64,000 nucleotides of DNA from Acanthococcus lagerstroemiae (taxonomy: Eukaryota > Arthropoda > Insecta > Hemiptera > Eriococcidae). Under the pieces are notes generated by a model. The model saw only the letters and a list, made by a program, of their open reading frames with translations. It was not told the DNA's origin and did not search any database. The stretch spans positions 44,794,197-44,858,196 of the forward strand of contig CM063113.1 in NCBI GenBank assembly GCA_031841125.1, given 5' to 3'. The first letter of the stretch is position 1. The number at the start of each line of letters is the position of its first letter. Made by a program: the position numbers and the translations under genes. Below are positions 11,434-22,115 of this stretch, piece after piece.

Positions 11434-11945
11434 TTCTTAAGAGTCCAATCTTCTTTTAATAGGAAATGCACCCAGGAGATAATGCACCTATTCGTAATTT
11501 CTTTATGATTTATGAATGTGATGCGGGCAAGAGAAAGGTTATCTCACGTGCAAAAGAACATATTTTTCTAAAAGCTTTTCTACTGATTCATTGACCATTA
11601 AGTCTTCACAATTTTTTTGGAGTCGGACATCATTCTCAACACTAAAAAATAATAATTTTTTTTTTTTTTGGGGGGGGGGAATTGAAAAATAAGCAGAATT
11701 GGTGCAAAATATGCGGTAAATACCAAAATATGTGAAATATGCAGGATGAAGTGCTGCTCATTTGACTTAGAATTGTGTGATTCGTAAAGATCTTTTGAAA
11801 CTTATACCTGTACACGCCATTGATAAAAATATGCATTCGCATAAAAATTGCAGCCCTGGTCATTATAATAGAATTTTCCAATTCTAAATTCTTTGTTTTC
11901 GCTTTCATGATATAATTTGCTGATTCTTAAATTTTTAAATGACCA

Positions 11946-12098
11946 CGACTGAAAATAAGTGACAAATGACTGTTAGACACTTTGATACAACATACTACAC
12001 CCCTCTCCCCACCCCCGAGAAATCCACTAACGTCGATGAATGTAGGTCAACACTACTGAAAAAATTACCCCCCAAAAAATTTTCCAGCGACGCCACTG
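11946..12098 (+). repeat. Dispersed repeat family S, right part
   Basis: It shares CATACTACACCCCTC and GATGAATGTAGGTCAACAC with 5051-5688 and ends at TTCCAGCGACGCCACTG, the right terminus of the family. Confidence 0.55.
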
Positions 12099-12129
12099 TT
12101 TTAGATAGTAGCTCGGATTTTAGATTCGA

Positions 12130-12432
12130 CCCACTGAGGGGCCTCAAATTCTGACTTTGAATAAAAAATTAAAGTATCAAAATAAGGGTTTTGTGGACCT
12201 CTCATTTCGAGTATTGCTTCAGATTTTTGATCTGACCTCCTCCAGAACCTCAAATTCGCAGAGAAAAAAAGACTAGGAATACAAAATTAAATCAATTATC
12301 GAAATAAGGTTTATTTTGGGTCGCATATTTCAAATATCTCATCAGAGTTTTGATCTGACCCTGATTTGGGCCCGAATATGCAAATTGGACCCCATCAAAT
12401 GAGCCACGTCGATTTTGCTGATCAGATCAAAC
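12130..12432 (+). repeat. Dispersed repeat family R, tandem units
   Basis: Two to three imperfect units of about 125-135 bp share the AAATTAA...TATCGAAATAAGG...GATCTGACC pattern. The last unit, 12301-12425, is repeated almost exactly in inverted orientation at 14866-14988. Confidence 0.65.
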
Positions 12433-14480
12433 GTTTTAATCGATGAGTGCTATTTCCATTTCTAATTGGAATTTGGAGCTTTGTTCTAGAATCTGATTTA
12501 TTTTATGTAGGTGATCTACGGTTGAAAATCCTCCCCTAAATCCTGCTTGCTCTCTGGGCTGTTGGGATTGTAAGTATTTTTGGAGTCTGTTTTCTAAAAG
12601 TTTTGCAAGTATTTTAGATAAGGTTTGGCCTAGACTTATGGGTCTGTAGTTTTCTATATTGTCTCTTTCTCCTTTTTTGAAAATGAAGATTATGTCCGAG
12701 CCATTCCAAGAGGTACGTATTCTTTGACTCCTCAGTATATTACTGAATAGCCTTGTCCCCCCCCCCGTATTTAATATGTTCATTAGTAGCTTCGTCACTG
12801 CCAGGTGCTTTGTTCATCTTCCGATTTTTGATTACCTGGTCTACTTGTTCTAGTAGGAAGTCAGGCTCGCCGTTGTCTATTTTTTGATTTATGTTCGCGA
12901 GGTTTTGATGTGTGTCCTTGTAAAGTTGGGTGTAGTATTGTATGGCAATATTGTTTATCGTCTGTCTGTCGTATTGATTGGTTCCGTTGCTGTCTTTTAT
13001 ATGTGTAATCCATTTGGATCCTAGGGTCCTTCTGATGGTTTTTATACTTTTAGAGTTTTCCAGTACTTTCTCGATCATTGCTTCAGTTTTGGATCTGTTC
13101 TGGTTTCTGAGCTCAGTTTTAATCAGTCTACTCAAGATATTTAGTTCTGTTCTGTTTATTGGTGTTTTTCTTTTTTGATGTTTGTTTTTCTTTGCTTTTG
13201 ATTAAATCCTTTATTTTTTGGGATATTTTGCTTTGGTTTTTGGCTTTCTTGGATTTTTCTTCTATTTCCTTACTGCTATTTAGGACTATGTAGTTCTTCT
13301 ACAGTTTGGAGTGTTTCATTCTCTATTTTTTGGATTTTACCTGTCACTTTTCTATTGGTAGATTAACTTTTGTTTTTCCTAATTTTGTTACTGCTTGGCT
13401 CAATTCTAGGTATTGGTTTGCTTTTGAATTTTGTGTTGCTAATGCTCGCTAATAGCAATCTACGGTCAGTATAAAATAATATATTTTCGGTGGAGACGTT
13501 TGTGATGTTTTTGGTTTCTACTGCACTTATTACAAAGTCAGTTTGTGATTTAAATTCAGTATAAGGCGTCAGCCAGGTCCTGAGCTTTCCTGCACGTTTG
13601 TTTAAAGCGAATGTTTTATATTTTCAAGCTGTGAGCCTGATAGAGCCTGATCAGTTTTCAGCCTCTGTGGTTGCGTTTTCCATATGTATAATCTCTCCGA
13701 TTGTTGGACGTTCATCGAGGTTTTTCTGCCCAATTTGGCTACTGAAATCACCAAGTATAATGTAACTTTGATTGGAGCTATTCTTAAGGTTTTCTACTGT
13801 TTCTAATAGTTGTGAGTAGAATTTATTACTTGTTCCCTTATCTGCGGTAGCTGTTGGTGCGTATGCGTGTACGACTCAGTGTGAGGGTATGATTCTTTTC
13901 TAGTGATACGGAGATTGTTGCTATTCCGTCAGAAATATCTATCATTTCGGTTAACTTATTTTTGATTCCAGGTTCTACCAGAAATCCTAACCCCCTGGCT
14001 CTTACTCCTTTTCGTATGGAAAAGTAGGTTTCCATATGGGATGTTTTGTATCTCTGTTACAGGTCTCCGCACTTCTACCAAACCCAGTATACTGATTTTG
14101 GTATCTGAAAATGCTTCTTCGAGTTCTATAAAGTTTTCTCTATTTTTTAAAGTTCTTACTCGTACATTCAGAGTTCCTATTTTTATTTGACTGCTTCTGT
14201 TGATCCCCCTTTTGTTATTTGTTAAGTTATTTGTTTAGTTGTTCTTTCCCTTGTTAGTGTTATGTTTTGGAAGTTGAGTAGTTTGGGAGTTACAGTCGTC
14301 CGTGTCCTTGCTGACTAGGTGTTGTGGACACTTCGAAGGGAACAGTAAGACAATTTAAATCAAGCCCGGCAGGTCGACCTCCAGGTTGCCATATTTTAGT
14401 TTCCCAGCCTCCAGCCTCATAGCTCGAGTGGCCTGTCCATCAAGAAGTGATTCTACTCTCCATTCATACCGAGTTTACAT
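12433..14480 (-). pseudogene. LINE fragment, 5' half of ORF2 (endonuclease plus N-terminal RT)
   Basis: Minus-strand pieces include an endonuclease region (14340-13500, e.g. KISILGLVEVRRP, then RARGLGFLVEPGIKNK), a linker, and RT at 13135-12433 (KMNKAPGSDEATNEHI, ENYRPISLGQTLSKILAKLLE, REQAGFRGGFSTVDHL). It stops abruptly just after ALID..KTFDLI. Frameshifts and stops are frequent. It lacks the 3' part, the opposite of the usual 5' truncation. The missing continuation begins at 19373 on the other strand. Confidence 0.8.
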
Positions 14481-14865
14481 TTAAAATCATATTCGTGCTA
14501 GCCAACGCCTAAATGTATGTTTAATAACCGTTTTTTTCATCCACTCTCAATTCACATTTCCGTACGTGTACTGATTTCATTGTGCTACAATTTGCCGACT
14601 TCAGCGTGTAATTATTGAAAATGTACCCAGTTTCACGAAACACATTATGTTATGAATTCCGTAAAAGTGAAGGCAGTAATCGACGTTAGATCATTTTGTA
14701 TGCTTCTTAATCAAAAACTCGAGTCTTGACCTGTCTTTTTCGAGTTGAATTGAATAAAAATACGACCTACTTACTTATCTTTGGGTATTATACGCCAAAA
14801 TCTGATTGAATTTTCGAAATCGGCGACTCAAAAAATTCTCAGACCGATACTTCATTCAGTTTTTT

Positions 14866-14988
14866 CAGCAAAATCGACGTGGCTCATTTGATGGGGTCCA
14901 ATTTGCATTTTCGGGCCCAAATCAGGGTCAGATCAAAACTCTGACGAGATATTTGAAATATGCGACCCAAAATAAACCTTATTTCGAT
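14866..14988 (-). repeat. Inverted copy of repeat R, left of the LINE insertion
   Basis: It is the reverse complement of 12301-12425 at roughly 95 percent identity by eye. The repeat continues beyond the 4.35-kb LINE at 19342-19372 (GTTGATTTAATTTTGTATTCC), which proves that the LINE landed inside it. Confidence 0.8.
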
Positions 14989-15061
14989 TTTTTTTTTATT
15001 TATTTATTTTGCAGCCCATTTGTACATCTTAAAATATTAACTTAAAATAAAATTTTCTAGC

Positions 15062-17976
15062 TTAATGCGCCCATTGACGGGCATAGGCCTCCCCCACTCT
15101 TTTCCATCGGCCCCTTTCCCTGGCGTCTCTTCCCCAGGCGACCCCGGCATGTTGCCTGATTTCATCAGCCCATCGAGTAGTAGGTCTCCCTACATTTCTT
15201 TGTGTTCCCCTGGGTACACATTCCAAAATCTTTCTTTCCCACCTGTCTGTCCCCCCCTCTTGCAACATGACCTGCGTAATCAAATTTCAGTTTTTTCATG
15301 ACAAATCTACAGTCCTTGACTTTTGATGTATCCCTTACCCGTCTATTGGTTAGTCTGTCTTTTCTTTTTACTCCGATTATAGCCCTCTCCATTGCAATCT
15401 GGGTCCTAGCTAGCTTCAGAGTTTGGCCTTGTGTGGCGGCCCATGTCTGTGCGCCGTACATTAGCACCGGTAGTGTGCATGACTCCCATATTTTCTTTTT
15501 CATTGCCAAAGGCATTTCACTTTTGTAGATATTTTTTAGGGACCAGAAACTTTTCCATGCCTGTGATCTTCTTTTTGAGATTTCCTTTTCTGATTTATTT
15601 TTAAATGAAATAATTTTACCTAAATATATCGAGCTATCTTCTGTTATAATTTGATTGTTACCGATAACTATTTCTTTGTTAGACTTACTGTTTGATAATA
15701 ACACTGTTTTACTGGTATTTATAATCAGGCCTGCTTTGTTACATTGTTCTGCTAATTCGTTTGCCATGGTTTGCATTTCTTGTCCGTCCTGAGAAATTAA
15801 AGCCACATCGTCCGCAAATCGTAAGTTGTTGAGCCTTTCCCCATTTATTATTATACCTTTTTGTTCCCAGTTTAAGTTTTGAAATATATCTTCCAGTAGA
15901 CAATTAAATAAGTTGGGAGATAGGGGGTCCCCTTGTTTCACTCCCCTTTCGATTTTAAAATTTTTGCCTGTTTTGTCCAGACGGATTTTCCGCTGTTGTT
16001 TTTGTACATTTCTCTTATGATTTTTATCATTTTCTCGGGGATACCTTGTCAGCTTAAGGCTCTCCAAAGTTCGGATAGGTAAATGGAATCGAAGGCTTTT
16101 TGGAAATCAATGAATAGTAAGTATAACGGTTGGTTATATTCTTCCGTTTTCTCTATTAATTGATTGATTATAAATAGTTGGTCGATGGTGGAACGATTTT
16201 TGCGGAAACCTGCTTGTTCAGGTCCTTGGCATTGGTCTAATTGTGGATAGATCCGTTCTTTTATTAATTTGCCAAAAACTTTTCCCAAATTAGAACTCAA
16301 GCTTATAGGTCTGTAGTTGTTTATTTCATTTATATCTCCTTTTTTTAAGAGAAGTATTATTTCTGAATAGCTCCATTGGGATGGGATCGTTTCTTCTTTT
16401 AGAATACGATTAAAAATGTTTGTCAAATTTGGCGTTAATTCATCCGCAAATAGCCTCAGCTCATAATTGCCTATTTTGTCCGGGCCTACTGCTTTACCAG
16501 GTTTCAACTTTCCCAGGACGGACAATATCTCGCTGTCCATGAAAGAGGGAACTTCCTCCTTGTTGTTCAGTCCTATAGTAACCTCTACAGTTTGTTCGTT
16601 TTGATTTTTACTGTATAACTTACTATAAAAGTCTGTTGCCACTTGGACGATTCGTAAACAAATCTGTCTTCGTTATTTTTAATTTTTGGAATAATAGTTT
16701 GATCCTGAAAAATTTCACGTTTTGCTTTTTTCACTGATCCTGTCTGCTTTATGATTTCAAGCATCGTATTCGTATCGTAAGTATAAATATCATTTTTAAT
16801 TGCTTTTTTAACAGTTTTCCTCAGTTCAGTTAATTCAATTTTTTCTTTTAAATTTTTATGAATTTTATTTGCCAGCGAGTTCCTCCTTTCACAGAGTATT
16901 CTAGTTTTTTCAGAAATTTTGGTTTTGGTAGAGTTCAAAGTTGTTGTTTCGCTAAATTTTCCAGTAACTGCTTTAATTACCTTCTCCATTTTATCGTAAC
17001 TTTCTTGAACACTAGAGGCTTTTTCTCGATTAATTTTTTGGAGTTCATTTACTAAGTGTTTTTTTGCTTCTGGTATTCTGCAAGTGGGAATCATTCTTTT
17101 TCCTATCCTTTGTGTTTTGTTATAGTTTTTAATTTTTGTTCTTTTTTCTATTTCAATTTTCATTCTCAAAAGTCTGTGGTCCGAAGGAAATTCAAATTGA
17201 TCACATCTAGCCTCATCAGACACTATTCTCAAATCGTTTACTATAAAGTAATCAATTTCGTTCCTTGTAGTCCCATCTGGTGCCAGCCATGTCCACTTTT
17301 TGTTTTTTCTTTTTACAAAAAATGTATTAGCAATTTTCAATGAATTATTTTCGGTAAAGTTCAACATGCTGTCACCATTTTTGTTCCAAGTTTCTCCCGA
17401 GCAGAATCTACCAATACTGTTAAAGCAGTCTGGGTCAAGTTGGCTTCCTAACTCCGCATTAAAATCGCCCATTATTATATTATAGTATTCTTTTTCTTCG
17501 TCATAAGTTTTTTGCAGATGATCGTAAAATTTTACGTTTTCTTTTGTGTTTGCCTTCAGTGTAGGTGCATATACTTGCATGATCAAAAGTTTAATGTTTT
17601 TCCCTATGTTGATTTTCAATAGGCTCAATCTTTCAGTAATTCCCTTGATTTCCGCGATTTTGTCTACCCACTTTCTGTTAATATAAAAGCCCGTTCCTCT
17701 GAAGCCTTTAGTATGACCGGAGTAAAAGAAATAGTGACCGCTTTCCTTTTTTATTAATTTTTCCCCAAGTTTTCTTGTTTCCGAGAGTCCTATAATATCA
17801 AAGTTTAATTTTTCTAATTTCTGTTCAAATTCGAGAAGACGGTCACTACTGGCCAACCCTTGGGTATTAATTGTAAAAACATTTAAATTCAATTTTGACT
17901 TACCCTTGCGTCCATTATGTTTGCATCTGAGAGTGTTGTTGCCTGAAAGGCTGTCACCCACCAGGCTGGAGTCCAC
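15062..17976 (-). pseudogene. LINE ORF2: APE endonuclease plus reverse transcriptase, four disabling lesions
   Basis: About 970 codons. The N-terminal endonuclease (residues ~30-260) shows NVFTINTQGL, LSETRKLGEK, MGDFNAELGS, NEIDYFIVND and PSDHRLL, the metal-binding and catalytic motifs of APE-type LINE nucleases. A coiled linker follows. The RT starts with GKAVGPDKIG, then NNYRPISL, PEQAGFRKNRSTIDQL, FIDFQKAFDSI, GVKQGDPLSPNLFN and the catalytic LRFADDVALIS. The tail has ALPVLMYGAQTW-like and RWADEIRQHAGVAW-like motifs. Lesions: one-base deletion near 16640, TGA near 16046 (after WRALS), frameshift near 15965, and a frameshift in a C run near 15255. Insertion is probably fairly recent given so few lesions. 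Confidence 0.92.
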
Positions 17977-18103
17977 TGGAGAAGAGTGGGGGGGATACGC
18001 AGCGATTTCGCCCCTCGGTTGCTGCAGTCCGTATTGGGGCTCTAAAAGTATAATTATTAATTAAATTAAATTTTCTTTCTACTATGGGGGAGTTCTCGTT
18101 GCC

Positions 18104-18880
18104 TCATTTCTGGGTAATCCCGAAGTGTGAGTTTTTCACGCCTTCGGTATTTTTAGCGTTCTTTCGCGCATTCCCTGTGCCTTCGATGTTCGGGCTTAGC
18201 TCTGAAACTGTCCTCTTATGTCTCGGCCTGGTATTTTCGTCTCCTTCTTTGTGGGTGTCCTTGATCGCTTGAATATCTTCCAGCGCCTTAAGTTGAAGTA
18301 TTCTGCTACCGGCTTCCCTTCTCTGGCAGAATATCTCGCCGTTCTTTGACCACACCTTGAGTTGACTTCCCAACTGTTTTGCTTCCATTAAGATACGTTG
18401 TTTCTCTGGGGTGAGATGATCGTTATAATAGACTTTTGTGGTTGCCCCTCCTCCGATTTTCCCAGCCGTAGGTTTAATCTTTCGTGCCTGCGAAATCATT
18501 TCCATCTTTTTGTACCTGTTGACCAGTTTTATTACAAACGGCGGTGGTGCCTTTTCATTCTTGCTCTTGAGTCGGTGGGCAATGTCAATGTCCCTTGGGT
18601 CCAGATTGACGCCGACCAGTTCGCCAGCACTTATTGCCACTTCGATGGAATTTTCTCCTTCTTGGAAGGGTATACCGTGGACAACTACATTATTACGTCG
18701 AGAGTAATTTTCCAGGGCATTTACTCTGGATTCAAGTTTCTCCACCTTGGTTTTCAAAACTTCGTGCTCCTTTTGTATGTCTTTTAAGAATTTCAACTTT
18801 TCGTTTAACTTTTCTTCCACTGTCTCGTTTAACACCTTTTTCAGGGAGTCTAGTGTGATGTAGTTTGGATTTGGCGTCAT
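18104..18880 (-). CDS. LINE ORF1 protein (coiled coil plus RNA-binding domain)
   Basis: An intact 258-codon frame. Residues ~15-60 form a heptad coiled coil (EKLKFLKDIQKEHEVLKTKV), followed by LENYSRRNNVVVHGIP, an RRM-like domain with DIDIAHRLKSKNEKAPPPF, and a basic C-terminal segment (VYYNDHLTPEKQRILMEAKQ, VWSKNGEIFCQRR). This is the architecture of LINE ORF1 proteins that coat element RNA. It lies 127 bases upstream of ORF2 in the same transcript direction. It is the only undamaged transposon frame of this length in the window. Confidence 0.88.
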   Translation of the reverse strand: MTPNPNYITLDSLKKVLNETVEEKLNEKLKFLKDIQKEHEVLKTKVEKLESRVNALENYSRRNNVVVHGIPFQEGENSIEVAISAGELVGVNLDPRDIDIAHRLKSKNEKAPPPFVIKLVNRYKKMEMISQARKIKPTAGKIGGGATTKVYYNDHLTPEKQRILMEAKQLGSQLKVWSKNGEIFCQRREAGSRILQLKALEDIQAIKDTHKEGDENTRPRHKRTVSELSPNIEGTGNARKNAKNTEGVKNSHFGITQK

Positions 18881-19372
18881 CTTACTTTTCGTCTAGGCCA
18901 GTGAGTGCGAAAATAGATTCGAGCAGCTTGACAATGTTAGGCGGTATTAATTTATGTACCTCCGTGTTCCGACGGGTGCGACGCGGGCAACAGGTTTTCG
19001 ACCGGGTCGCGTGGTTATCTGGCTGCTTCGGTACAGTGACGATACGGGGTGGTTTGTAACTGGTGTGGAGGGGCGCGAATACTTCTGTGGTTCATGCAGC
19101 TCGGCCGCTGATCACATGTGGGCACGTTCGGACACGACCAATTAAAAAACCAAAATCTGCGAATTCGGGCACTTGAGTGGTACGAGCGCGCAGAGGAGAA
19201 CAACACGAGTTAGACAGTATGAATTTTTCGATACGACACTTCTTTTCATCCGCAAAAAAACGCTAGAATGTTACAAACTTATTTTCACGGTTTCGAACGC
19301 AGTAACGTATGTGCTCAATTCACCTTGATTACAACGAAACTCTTATTTCGATAGTTGATTTAATTTTGTATT

Positions 19373-20832
19373 CCAAAGAATCCCGGATTAACTGATAAAT
19401 GCAATAAAGAACATGTATGCCAATTTAAGAGCAAGAATAAAGACAGATAAAGTAGAGAGATACTTTCCCATTAAGACAGGAGTAAAACAGGGGGATCCAC
19501 TCTGGCCAGCACTATTCAACTGCGTCTGGGAGGAGGTTACGAGAAAGTTGAATTGGGAGAATTACGATATAAATGTACAACGTGGGAGAATTAACAATCT
19601 CCGATTCGCCAACGACATAATCCTGATTGCAGGTAATCAAGACCACTTGAACAATATGTTACATGAGTTAAATGAAAACGGAAAAGAGGCAGGATTAGAA
19701 ATTAATACTCAGAAAACCGAGATACTCTCTAAGAAAGACTCAAAAAACTCCTAGTACTGAACGACCAGGCAATAGAAACAGTTAGCGAGACAGTCTAATT
19801 AGGACAACAAATTGCCCTCAGAGACAGAACCAATAAAGAAATAAACCGAAGAATTACAATAGGCTGGAAAAAATATTGGTCTCTAAAATACATATTGTAA
19901 AATAAGTGTTTACTTATTTTATAATGGCTACTCATGTTATCGTAATTCGTCTTGATTCACCTGTGGTGATATTTTCACTTTTAAACTAACGTATTTTACC
20001 GTTAAACTACTTTGTCAAAGCTGGCCGATTTTCACTGTGCACTGCATACACAATCATTAGCTTATCTTCGTTGTTTCCTTTAGAGTCATGATCTTGATAC
20101 CTAATTCGGGTATTGTCAATTTGTGTAAATACTGATTTTTGGTCTTTGTACAATCCGAGACATGTTCTGTTCGCCAGTCGTTAAACTTCCATCTTAGCTC
20201 ACGCATATTCGAGTGTTTGTCATTTTTGTAGAGCAAACGTCTTTGAAATTCCAATTTCAAATATAGCTGACTATTTTTCTTGCGAAATAAAATCGGTTTT
20301 AGTTTGCAAATTGTCGAATCATTAATTGCCATAATGCAAACACTTACAAATTGGAATTTCTTTTCCTACTTTTACCGAGTTTGTTGTGAAACTTGTTGAA
20401 CTTTTCCGGAAAATTTTTCTGTCGATTTTTTTGTGTTCTTTTCTAAAAACTCCAGACCGAGCACCTGACCAAGAAGTCACGAATAACTCAGAACTGGAAG
20501 CAAAAATCATAGTGCTTAATCTAAGGCTAAAAGATAAAATTAAAAATACAGAAACCAAGAAGAGACTTCCCGGAGTATAAAATGTGGTAAAATTTATCAA
20601 AAAGCAAAATTGGGGATGGGCGGGACATGTCAGTCGACTGACAGACAACAGATGGACATATAGGACAACAGTCTGGGCTCCATATGCCAAGCGCAGGAGA
20701 GGTAGGCAGCCAGCTAGGTGGAATGACAACTTCAACAACTTCCTAAAACACAAACACTACCCAATGATAACACGCGATAAAAGGGAATGGAGTAAATTGG
20801 GAGACGCCTTTGCCCGAGATCGGGCCTGCTAA
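19373..20832 (+). pseudogene. LINE fragment, 3' half of ORF2 (RT palm to C-terminus)
   Basis: It starts at QRIPD(stop)LINAIKNMYANL, the counterpart of QGIPEKMIKIIREMY in the 15062-17976 copy. It then has KTGVKQGDPLWPALFN and LRFANDIILIAG; the catalytic ADD has become AND. After a break it ends GWAGHVSRLTDNRW, RRRGRQPARWNDNFNNF and DAFARDRAC with a stop. It carries several frameshifts and a non-homologous insert at about 19900-20455. Its start matches almost exactly where the inverted fragment at 12433-14480 ends, so the two are probably one element. Confidence 0.8.
19900..20455. other. Unidentified insert inside the LINE fragment
   Basis: RT homology stops after WKKYWSLKY near 19893 and resumes near 20460 (TKKSRITQNW). 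The intervening ~555 bp shows no coding homology or clear inverted ends; the left edge has a TTGTAAAATAAG...CTTATTTTATAA hairpin. It may be a decayed MITE. Confidence 0.45.
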
Positions 20833-20964
20833 TGGAACAGGTGAGTTCTAATATCGGCGTAAATGTACAATAAGTCTTCTTATTCAGTGCAAAACTGTGT
20901 CCGTTAATAAAAAACTGTTCCCCCTGCTCGGGGATTCCGCATTATCGTATGTCTGTGGTGCTCC

Positions 20965-21075
20965 CTTTTTTTTTTGTCTGAGGACTGTTTGTCCGAAGTT
21001 TCTTCGTCCACGGGACATCTGTCCAGACACATTTCGTCCGCAGCTATTTTCGTCCAAAATATTTTTCCCACAAAA
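20965..21075. repeat. Periodic GGACGAA/TTCGTCC array
   Basis: Motifs of the TTCGTCC/TGTCCG/CTGTCC kind recur every 13-17 bp from about 20978 to 21052. This has the same architecture as the GGTCGAAA arrays that form the MULE termini, with a different word. Possibly a solo terminus of a related family. No partner array was found in the window. Confidence 0.5.
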
Positions 21076-21467
21076 AATTAATTTTTTATTGCAAGCACCG
21101 TCATTGCTAAGCTTAGTCAAATTCTTAAATTTTCCAACATTACAGAATAAATTTTACAATGCTAATCTTTAGGAATTTTTACTTTGTATCCTATTGCACG
21201 AAGATACGCTAAAATTTCATTTCTTTCCTTATACTCACTGTACTTTCAAGCACAGTTCCATCAATTACATCATGACGGGTAAAATAATTCTACTTTATTG
21301 GATACGTGACTTCGGTGTGGCCTCCTTGAAGTTGAGTCATTACGAGTTCATTAGATTTCTGATCGAGCCGGATATACTCCAAGAATTTCAAAATATTCGC
21401 ATTTTTGAAAATCGGGAGTGCCAGCCTTCCACCACTTTGTTCGTTCGTTGCTCTCGTGTAGTACTAG

Positions 21468-21685
21468 TACATAGACGCTCCAACCCAGTGGTGGGTATCG
21501 AGGTGCCAGTGCTCTTCTCCGTCGTCCACGACGGCCTCGGATAGAAGTTCCTTCGGCATACGTAGCCAAATCCGCAACATCATCGGGGACTTCAATCAAG
21601 AACCTTGTCAAGAACCTTTTCCAAGTCAGACAGTGGGACAAAAGGTAACGCAAACAGCGTGGCGATCGATTTCCGAAGTCTGTGT
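21468..21685 (+). CDS. Possible exon upstream of the 7TM gene (doubtful)
   Basis: Two readings join in phase 0 to the next exon. One is 21468-21683 (72 codons, from YIDAPTQWW to SISEVC) after an acceptor ending TACTAG, with a weak donor. The other ends at the strong donor TGT/GTGAGT (21685/21686) in a different frame, from about 21560. Neither shows the Cys-rich cleavage motif expected just before the first helix of an adhesion receptor. I cannot choose between them, and either may be chance. Confidence 0.25.
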
Positions 21686-21908
21686 GTGAGTATTTATGGT
21701 GTTGCTGCTCTGAAGCTCAGTGGAAGTGGTGCTGATGCTGAAGTAACCACCGTAACCAAAGAAACCATCACGACAAAACGCAACTTCAACCTGCTAGTTG
21801 AGAGACTAAAGAATATATCATGATCATCACATTTGTAACGTCTAATTCTGTTCTACAATCAGTGCAATATGTAGAGTGTATTAATTTTTTTTTTTGTGAT
21901 AATTCCAG

Positions 21909-22115
21909 GTTGATCCGGAGATGAATCGAAAATACCATATCTTCGTTATTGTCGGCTGCATGTTGTGTTTCCTGCAATGTATCATATCGCTGTGCGTGCT
22001 GCTCTTCCGATGGCTCAAAATACGTTCCTGTTTAATATATTTAAAAATTCAAATATGCGCTTCAACGGCTTCCGCCATGCTGTTATTTTTATACGGTTCC
22101 TGTGATCCCTCCACT
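21909..22115 (+). CDS. Adhesion-GPCR-like receptor, exon with TM1 and TM2
   Basis: First secure exon of a seven-transmembrane receptor. The acceptor follows a poly-T tract (TGATAATTCCAG) and the donor is ACT/GTAAGT; both boundaries are phase 0. It opens VDPEMNRKYHIF. TM1 is residues ~11-33 (IFVIVGCMLCFLQCIISL) and TM2 ~43-60 (LKIQICASTASAMLLFLYG), matching the ILINLCxALLLAxLLFL style of class B2 receptors. It encodes 69 residues. The ectodomain expected before it is not seen, so the true start lies elsewhere. The receptor would sit in the plasma membrane and signal through G proteins or adhesion; the ligand is unknown. Confidence 0.85.

Larger units (their letters stand above)
9916..11858. 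mobile_element. hAT DNA transposon (non-autonomous) carrying a nested MULE
   Basis: Perfect 20-bp inverted termini CAGGGCTGCAATTTTTATGC (9916-9935; inverse 11839-11858) are flanked by a perfect 8-bp duplication GTCATTAT (9908-9915, 11859-11866). Both are hallmarks of the hAT superfamily. Subterminal regions are rich in the word ATATGCG/AAATATGC. There is no transposase of its own; nearly all of the interior from 10150 to 11433 is the later MULE insertion. Confidence 0.92.
14989..19341 (-). mobile_element. Nearly complete non-LTR retrotransposon (LINE), minus strand
   Basis: A 4353-bp insertion is flanked by a perfect 11-bp target duplication CTTATTTCGAT (14978-14988 and 19342-19352). Read on the minus strand it has a 5' region (19341-18881), ORF1 (18880-18104), ORF2 (17976-15062) and an A-rich tail of AAATAAAT then AAAAAAAA (15020-14989) abutting the duplication. 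This is the full layout of a target-primed LINE with APE endonuclease. The RT and its C-terminal region (VLMYGAQTWA, GHVARGGD, VGRPTTRWADEIRQ) resemble the endonuclease-reverse transcriptase proteins common in insect genomes. The clade cannot be fixed without a tree. Confidence 0.92.

Noticed and set aside
12433..20832. Twin priming as the sole cause of the oppositely oriented LINE halves
   Set aside because: Twin priming would join the halves directly; here an inverted repeat-R copy lies between them, so inversion between repeats fits better.
21194..21544. A 116-codon frame as the receptor's ectodomain exon
   Set aside because: It ends in a stop without a donor and cannot be spliced in phase to the TM1 exon; it overlaps the alternative exon candidate.
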